From positions 51,366-115,365 of the forward strand of contig CAJOIU010000007.1 in NCBI GenBank assembly GCA_905234855.1: a stretch of DNA of 64,000 nucleotides, read 5' to 3'. Shown here in pieces: positions 60,277-64,000 of this stretch; the first letter of the stretch is position 1; each line of letters opens with the position of its first letter. This stretch comes from an uncultured Oscillospiraceae bacterium. Its GTDB lineage: Bacteria; Bacillota; Clostridia; Oscillospirales; Oscillospiraceae. The notes beneath the pieces were generated by a model. The model was not told the DNA's origin. It saw nothing but the letters and a program-made list of their open reading frames with translations, and ran no database searches. Position numbers and translations under genes: made by a program.

Positions 60277-61554
60277 TTATTTTGCCAGCAGGACTTCCAG
60301 CGCGGCGATGCGCGCGGCGACGCAGAAGAGCTCCATCGCCCGCTCCAGATTCGGAACGCTGGGATAGGAGGGCGCGATGCGGATGGTGCTGTCCTTGGGA
60401 TCCTTGCCATAGGGGAAGGGGGCGCCCGCGCCGGTCAGGGTAAGGCCGGCCTCCTTGCAGAGCGATACGCAGCGGATGGCCGTGCCGGACAAGCCTTCAA
60501 AGGCAACGAAATAGCCGCCCTTGGGCTTCGGCCAGCTTCCGATGCCCCGGGGAGCGATCTCTGCTTCAAGGTATTTCAGCACGCAGTCGAACTTCGGCCG
60601 CATGAACGCCGCATGGCGCTTCATGTGCTCCCGGACGCCGTTGGCGTCGCCGAAGAATTTCACATGGCGGAGCTGATTGATCTTATCGTAGCTGATGGTC
60701 TGGATGCCGAGCTGCTTGAGGAGGAACTGGATGTTGTTTTCGCTGGCGGCCATGACGGCAACGCCGCCGCCGGGGAAGGTGATCTTGCTGGTGGAGGCGA
60801 ACTCATAGACCATATCCTCCGAGCCCGCCTCCCGGCAGGCGTCGAAGATGTTCAGAAGGTCATCGTCCTCCTCCGAGAAGCCGTGCACGATATAGGCATT
60901 GTCCCAGAAAATGCGGAAATCGTCCGCCGCGGGCTTCAGGGCGGCAAAGGCGCGGACGGTCTCATCCGAATAGGTGATGCCGGAGGGATTCGAATACTTA
61001 GGAACGCACCAGATGCCCTTGACCTGCGGATCGGATTCGACATACTGCTTCACGAGAGTCATGTCCGGACCGTTTTCGTCCATAGGGATGTTGATCATCT
61101 CGATGCCGAATTCCTTACAAATGGCAAAGTGGCGGTCATAGCCCGGAATGGGGCAGAGGAATTTCAAGGCGCCCTGCTGTCCCCAAGGCTTTGCTCCGCC
61201 GTATACGCCGAGGAGAAGCGCCTTGGAAACGGCGTCGTACATGAGGTTCAAGCTCGACTGTCCGCCCACGAAAATGTTTCCGGCGGAAACGCCCAACAGA
61301 TCGGCAAAGAGCTGACGACATTCGGGAATACCTGCCAGCACGCCGTAATTACGTACATCCGTTCCGTCGGCGGCGTTCACGAGCTCCTTGGCAGGGATCT
61401 CCAGCATGCCCATGGAAATATTGATCTGATCCGCGTTGGGCTTCCCGCGGGACATATCCATCTTGCCCGTACCCTTGATCCGATCATAGAGCGCCGTTGC
61501 GACGGCGAGCTCTTCGGTCAGCTCGGTCTTAGTCATCTCCAGATAGCTTTTCAT
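60277..61554 (-). CDS. Aspartate aminotransferase (class I, type Ic / PF12897)
   Basis: 425 residues. It transfers the amino group of aspartate to 2-oxoglutarate using PLP. LDMSRGKPNADQI-type start (MDMSRGKPNADQINISMGML), NYGVLAGIPECRQLFADLLG, GYDRHFAICKEFGIEM and the PLP-lysine region FASTSKITFPGGGVAVMAAS identify the MocR-like AspAT Ic group. It is not the ordinary AspC. The start ATG 61554 is followed by the family N-terminus. Single-gene unit with its own promoter and terminator. Confidence 0.9.
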   Translation of the reverse strand: MKSYLEMTKTELTEELAVATALYDRIKGTGKMDMSRGKPNADQINISMGMLEIPAKELVNAADGTDVRNYGVLAGIPECRQLFADLLGVSAGNIFVGGQSSLNLMYDAVSKALLLGVYGGAKPWGQQGALKFLCPIPGYDRHFAICKEFGIEMINIPMDENGPDMTLVKQYVESDPQVKGIWCVPKYSNPSGITYSDETVRAFAALKPAADDFRIFWDNAYIVHGFSEEDDDLLNIFDACREAGSEDMVYEFASTSKITFPGGGVAVMAASENNIQFLLKQLGIQTISYDKINQLRHVKFFGDANGVREHMKRHAAFMRPKFDCVLKYLEAEIAPRGIGSWPKPKGGYFVAFEGLSGTAIRCVSLCKEAGLTLTGAGAPFPYGKDPKDSTIRIAPSYPSVPNLERAMELFCVAARIAALEVLLAK

Positions 61555-61594
61555 GGCGGTATCATCCTTTTAACATAAGATTTTCTGAATATAA

Positions 61595-61623
61595 AGTATA
61601 AACTTTCTTATCGAAAAATACAA
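61595..61623 (-). promoter_or_regulatory. Promoter of the aspartate aminotransferase gene
   Basis: On the minus strand TTGTAT (61623-61618) and TATACT (61600-61595) are 17 nt apart. A second TATAAT lies further upstream (about 61646) without a clear -35. Confidence 0.6.
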
Positions 61624-61720
61624 TCGGTAATCCTGTTAATCCATTATAGCAGATTTTTTCCAGATTTGTGGATTATTACAAAAAATTGAAGCAATTCCTT
61701 CCGAGGTTGGCATGGCCGCC

Positions 61721-61749
61721 TATCCAAGAGGGCGGGAATGTGCTATAAT
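61721..61749 (+). promoter_or_regulatory. Weak promoter of tatD
   Basis: TATAAT (61744-61749) is perfect, 33 nt before tatD; the -35 at the right distance (TATCCA, 61721-61726) is poor. Confidence 0.4.
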
Positions 61750-61781
61750 GCCCTCAGCAAGATTTGGCGGAGGGAGCGGCT

Positions 61782-62546
61782 ATGTTTTTTGATACCCATG
61801 CGCATTACGACGACGAGTGGTTCGATGAGGATCGTGAGGCGCTGATCGCCTCGCTTCCTGCGGCGGGGGTGGAGCTTGTGGTCAATGTGGGCTGCGATCA
61901 GGCATCCAGCGAGGCTTCCATTGCCTTTGCGGAGCGGTATGATTTCTTTTATGCGGCGGTGGGCTGGCATCCCCATGAGGCGAAAAGCTGGGATGACGGG
62001 AGCGCCGACCGTATCCGTGCGTGGGCGAAGCATCCGAAGGTGGTGGCCATTGGGGAGATCGGCTTGGATTATCACTATGATCTCGACTGGAAGGAGAAGC
62101 AGATCGAGGTGTTCGAGGCGCAGCTCTGTCTTGCGGAAGAGCTTGACCTGCCCGTTGTCATCCATGACCGGGAGGCGCACGGGGACTGCATGGATATCAT
62201 TCGCCGCCACCCAAGGGTGCGAGGAGAGTTCCATTGCTATTCCGGCAGCGCGGAAATGGCGAAGGAGCTGCTGTCTCGTGGCTGGTATCTGGGCTTCAAC
62301 GGAGCGATTACCATGCAGGGCGCGCGCCGCGCCAAGGAGACGCTTTCCATGATGCCGACAGACCGCATTCTTTTGGAAACGGACTGCCCATATCTCGCGC
62401 CCTTGCCGCGCGAGAACGGCCGCCGGAACGATTCCCGAAAGCTCCGCCGTGTCGCGGAGGTCATCGCGGAGACGTGCCGCACTACGCCGGAGCTTGTGGC
62501 GGCGGTGACGATGGAAAACGGGAAGCGCTTTTTCGGTCTTGAATAG
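61782..62546 (+). CDS. tatD: TatD-family metal-dependent DNase
   Basis: 254 residues. TIM-barrel metal hydrolase with DNase activity in the family. MFFDTHAHYDDEWF holds the HxH metal ligands, AVGWHPHEA and IGEIGLDYHYD the next, VIHDREAHGD and FHCYSGSAEMAKEL the His ligands, and LLETDCPYLAP the Asp. The start ATG 61782 has GGAGGG upstream; TTG 61764 adds a non-conserved tail. Stands alone before the riboswitch. Confidence 0.95.
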   Translation: MFFDTHAHYDDEWFDEDREALIASLPAAGVELVVNVGCDQASSEASIAFAERYDFFYAAVGWHPHEAKSWDDGSADRIRAWAKHPKVVAIGEIGLDYHYDLDWKEKQIEVFEAQLCLAEELDLPVVIHDREAHGDCMDIIRRHPRVRGEFHCYSGSAEMAKELLSRGWYLGFNGAITMQGARRAKETLSMMPTDRILLETDCPYLAPLPRENGRRNDSRKLRRVAEVIAETCRTTPELVAAVTMENGKRFFGLE

Positions 62547-62578
62547 GCTTCGGCCGGCGGGAAATTACAGAATTTTCA

Positions 62579-62607
62579 TTGACAATCCAGCCGGATGAGT
62601 GTACCAT
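62579..62607 (+). promoter_or_regulatory. Promoter of the riboswitch-kimA transcript
   Basis: TTGACA (62579-62584) and TACCAT (62602-62607) with a 17-nt spacer, directly before the riboswitch. Confidence 0.65.
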
Positions 62608-62609
62608 GA

Positions 62610-62745
62610 ATTTGCTGAATGTCAGAGCATGACAGCGGGAGAACCATCTTTTGGGGTGTATCCGTCTGCGGACGGTAGGAAGCCTTCTTTTCCGAACCCG
62701 ACAGCTAATCTCGCAAGCGCAGGAAGGATCGCGGCGGTATGTCCG
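62610..62745 (+). ncRNA. ydaO-type c-di-AMP riboswitch
   Basis: The conserved ydaO cores are present in order: GCGGGAGAACC (62635-62645), GGGGTG (62653-62658), GACGGTAGGAAG (62671-62682) and the diagnostic CCGAACCCGACAGCTAA (62692-62708) followed by TCGCAAGCG. In the known class this aptamer binds c-di-AMP and turns off potassium and osmolyte transporters. It sits on the transcript of a KimA-type transporter, the same gene family that gave the riboswitch its name. The exact P1 ends are uncertain. Confidence 0.85.
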
Positions 62746-62763
62746 TCGGGCATAGTCTTTGAT

Positions 62764-62791
62764 GCTGCGCGTTTTTCGCGCAGCTATTTTT
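62764..62791 (+). terminator. Riboswitch expression-platform terminator
   Basis: GCTGCGCG (62764-62771) and CGCGCAGC (62777-62784) pair perfectly around TTTTT and are followed by TATTTTTA. Bound c-di-AMP should favour this hairpin. A five-codon ATG frame (MGSW-stop, 62792-62806) starts on its tail. Confidence 0.85.
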
Positions 62792-62827
62792 ATGGGAAGC
62801 TGGTAAAAGTAATTGAGCAGCAATAAG

Positions 62828-64000
62828 TTGAGAACGATCCTGCTGGGACGTCCCCTGCAGGATTCCGAGCTGGGTCATGAAAAATATAGTGTATTATGGG
62901 GCATCCCCGTATTCGCCAGCGACGCCATCTCCTCCGTGAGCTATGCGGGGGAGGAGATCCTGCTCGTTCTGATCCCGGCGCTGGGTATGCTGTCGTTTCG
63001 GGTGTTCCTGCCGGTGGTGGCGGCCATCATTACCCTGCTGGCGCTGCTGGTGTTTTGCTACCGCCAGACCATCGAGGCGTATCCCTCCGGCGGCGGCGCG
63101 TATATCGTAGCAGGGGAAAATCTCGGCCATCTGCCGGGATTGGTGGCTGGCTCCGCGCTGGTTCTGGGCTATATCCTCACCGTGGCTGTCAGCGCCTGCG
63201 CGGGCGCGGCGGCGATCACATCGGCGTTTCCCGGCGCGCTGCCCTATAAGGCGCTGATCGCCTTCGGCATCATCTGCCTGCTGACATGGGGCAATCTGCG
63301 CGGTATGCGCGAATCCTCTGTGATGTTCGGAGTGCCGACATATCTGTTCATCATCACGATGATCGCGCTGATCGTGACGGGGCTCGTGAAGTATTCCATG
63401 GGATTGTATACCCCGGAGCAGACGGTCATCGTGACGGAAAACGCGAGGGATACGCTGCTGTTTGTTGTGCTGAAGGCCTTCGCCTCCGGCTGCACGGCGC
63501 TGACGGGTGTGGAGGCTGTTTCGAACGGCGTGCCGAACTTCCGCGATCCGGCGCAGAAAAACGCCAAAAAGGTGCTGTATGCCATGGCGGGCTTCGTATG
63601 CCTTGTGTTCCTCGGCGTGAGCATCCTTATTAACCTCTATAAGATCGTCCCGAACGAGCAGGCTACGGCGGTGAGCCAGCTCGCGGGCGCGGTGTTCGGG
63701 CAGGGCAGCGCCATGTACTTCGTCGTGCAGCTCATGACGGTCGTGATCCTCGCGCTGGCGGCCAATACCGCGTTTGCGGATATGCCGCTTTTGATGGCGC
63801 TCATGGCGAGGGACGGCTATCTGCCGCGCCAGCTCGTGTCCCGCGGTACGCGGCTGAACTATTCGAACGGCATCCTCCTGCTGTTTGCTTCCGCGTCGAT
63901 CCTCGTTTTTGCCTTCCGGGGCAGCCAGCATCTGCTGCTGCCGCTGTATGCCAGCGGCGTATTTATCTCGTTCCTTCTCAGTCAGCTTGGTATGCTGGTG
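62828..64000 (+). CDS. kimA: KimA-type potassium importer, APC superfamily (3' end outside window)
   Basis: 391 codons visible from TTG 62828, open at the edge; TTG 62813 is an equal start in the same frame, and neither has a strong ribosome site. TILLGRPLQDSE matches the KimA N-terminus (LIGKPL). ASDAISSVSYAGEEILLVLI is the first unwound helix, FCYRQTIEAYPSGGGAYIVA the third-helix YPxGGGAY motif, and LKAFASGCTALTGVEAVSNG the sixth-helix ion site. About 10 of 12 helices are present. In Bacillus KimA is a high-affinity K+ importer switched off by c-di-AMP, which the upstream riboswitch supports here. The soluble C-terminus is outside. Confidence 0.9.
   Translation, partial: MRTILLGRPLQDSELGHEKYSVLWGIPVFASDAISSVSYAGEEILLVLIPALGMLSFRVFLPVVAAIITLLALLVFCYRQTIEAYPSGGGAYIVAGENLGHLPGLVAGSALVLGYILTVAVSACAGAAAITSAFPGALPYKALIAFGIICLLTWGNLRGMRESSVMFGVPTYLFIITMIALIVTGLVKYSMGLYTPEQTVIVTENARDTLLFVVLKAFASGCTALTGVEAVSNGVPNFRDPAQKNAKKVLYAMAGFVCLVFLGVSILINLYKIVPNEQATAVSQLAGAVFGQGSAMYFVVQLMTVVILALAANTAFADMPLLMALMARDGYLPRQLVSRGTRLNYSNGILLLFASASILVFAFRGSQHLLLPLYASGVFISFLLSQLGMLV

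Noticed and set aside
62894-63931. 345-codon minus-strand frame under kimA
   Set aside because: Antisense of a recognised transporter, with His/Arg/Gln-rich composition and no ribosome site.

Overview
The window reads as one chromosomal segment of a GC-rich, endospore-forming member of the Clostridia (Firmicutes), most likely of the Oscillospirales type. The evidence is a complete spoIIIAA-AH operon, ypeB, a SpoVB/YabM-type flippase, S-layer-homology (SLH) proteins, and the classic spoIIIA - yqhY - nusB - xseA - xseB - ispA - dxs - tlyA - nadK - argR - recN gene order. The species cannot be named from the sequence alone. I saw no rRNA, tRNA, CRISPR array, insertion sequence or phage gene. Both ends cut through genes.

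Layout. 1-3.3 kb (minus): two secreted proteins and a histidine-kinase-like protein that lacks its phospho-histidine. 3.5-4.6 kb: gap. 4.7-7 kb: an AT-richer tandem acyltransferase next to the remnant of an MFS transporter, probably an acquired segment. 7.1-11.6 kb: yabM-type flippase, mazG, hup, rqcP, dacF. 11.8-13.6 kb: pgi and a small P-loop protein. 13.7-16.1 kb: a cysteine desulfurase diverging from mtaB. 16.2-18.4 kb: serC-serA. 18.6-23.1 kb: a large SLH/NlpC surface protein and three small unknown genes. 23.1-25.7 kb: trpS diverging from gltX. 25.8-27.9 kb: ypeB and a zinc-ribbon/Ig-like membrane protein. 28.2-34.8 kb (minus): a six-gene run of a heterodimeric ABC exporter, a NUDIX protein, a family 4 uracil-DNA glycosylase and two acetyltransferase-fold proteins. 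34.9-39.3 kb: spoIIIA operon behind a sigma-E-like promoter. 39.4-48.3 kb: the yqhY-to-recN housekeeping run. 48.4-52.7 kb: tyrS and a TrpXYZ-like ABC importer. 52.9-58.9 kb: a 5'-nucleotidase-like protein and two GH13 enzymes (a neopullulanase-like enzyme and glgB). 58.9-61.6 kb (minus): a FemAB-type transferase and an aspartate aminotransferase. 61.8-64 kb: tatD, then a ydaO-type c-di-AMP riboswitch with its terminator ahead of a KimA-type potassium transporter.

The genes cover central carbon metabolism (gap, pgi, serC-serA, glgB), isoprenoid supply (ispA, dxs), the sporulation channel (SpoIIIA) and germination (ypeB), translation (trpS, gltX, tyrS) and envelope building. Most promoters found are ordinary sigma-A type with a 17-nt spacer.

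The least ordinary signals are: (1) three genes (dacF, the 22196 gene, ypeB) whose Shine-Dalgarno sits in the 3' arm of a terminator-like hairpin and whose start codon directly follows the T-tract; (2) the c-di-AMP riboswitch and KimA unit; (3) enzyme-family members with key residues changed (histidine kinase, GAPDH, 5'-nucleotidase, one ABC subunit); (4) the tandem acyltransferase island; (5) the three-gene cluster of unknown small proteins; (6) a Tyr-containing 24-codon ORF between recN and tyrS. No clearly new defence or mobile system is visible.
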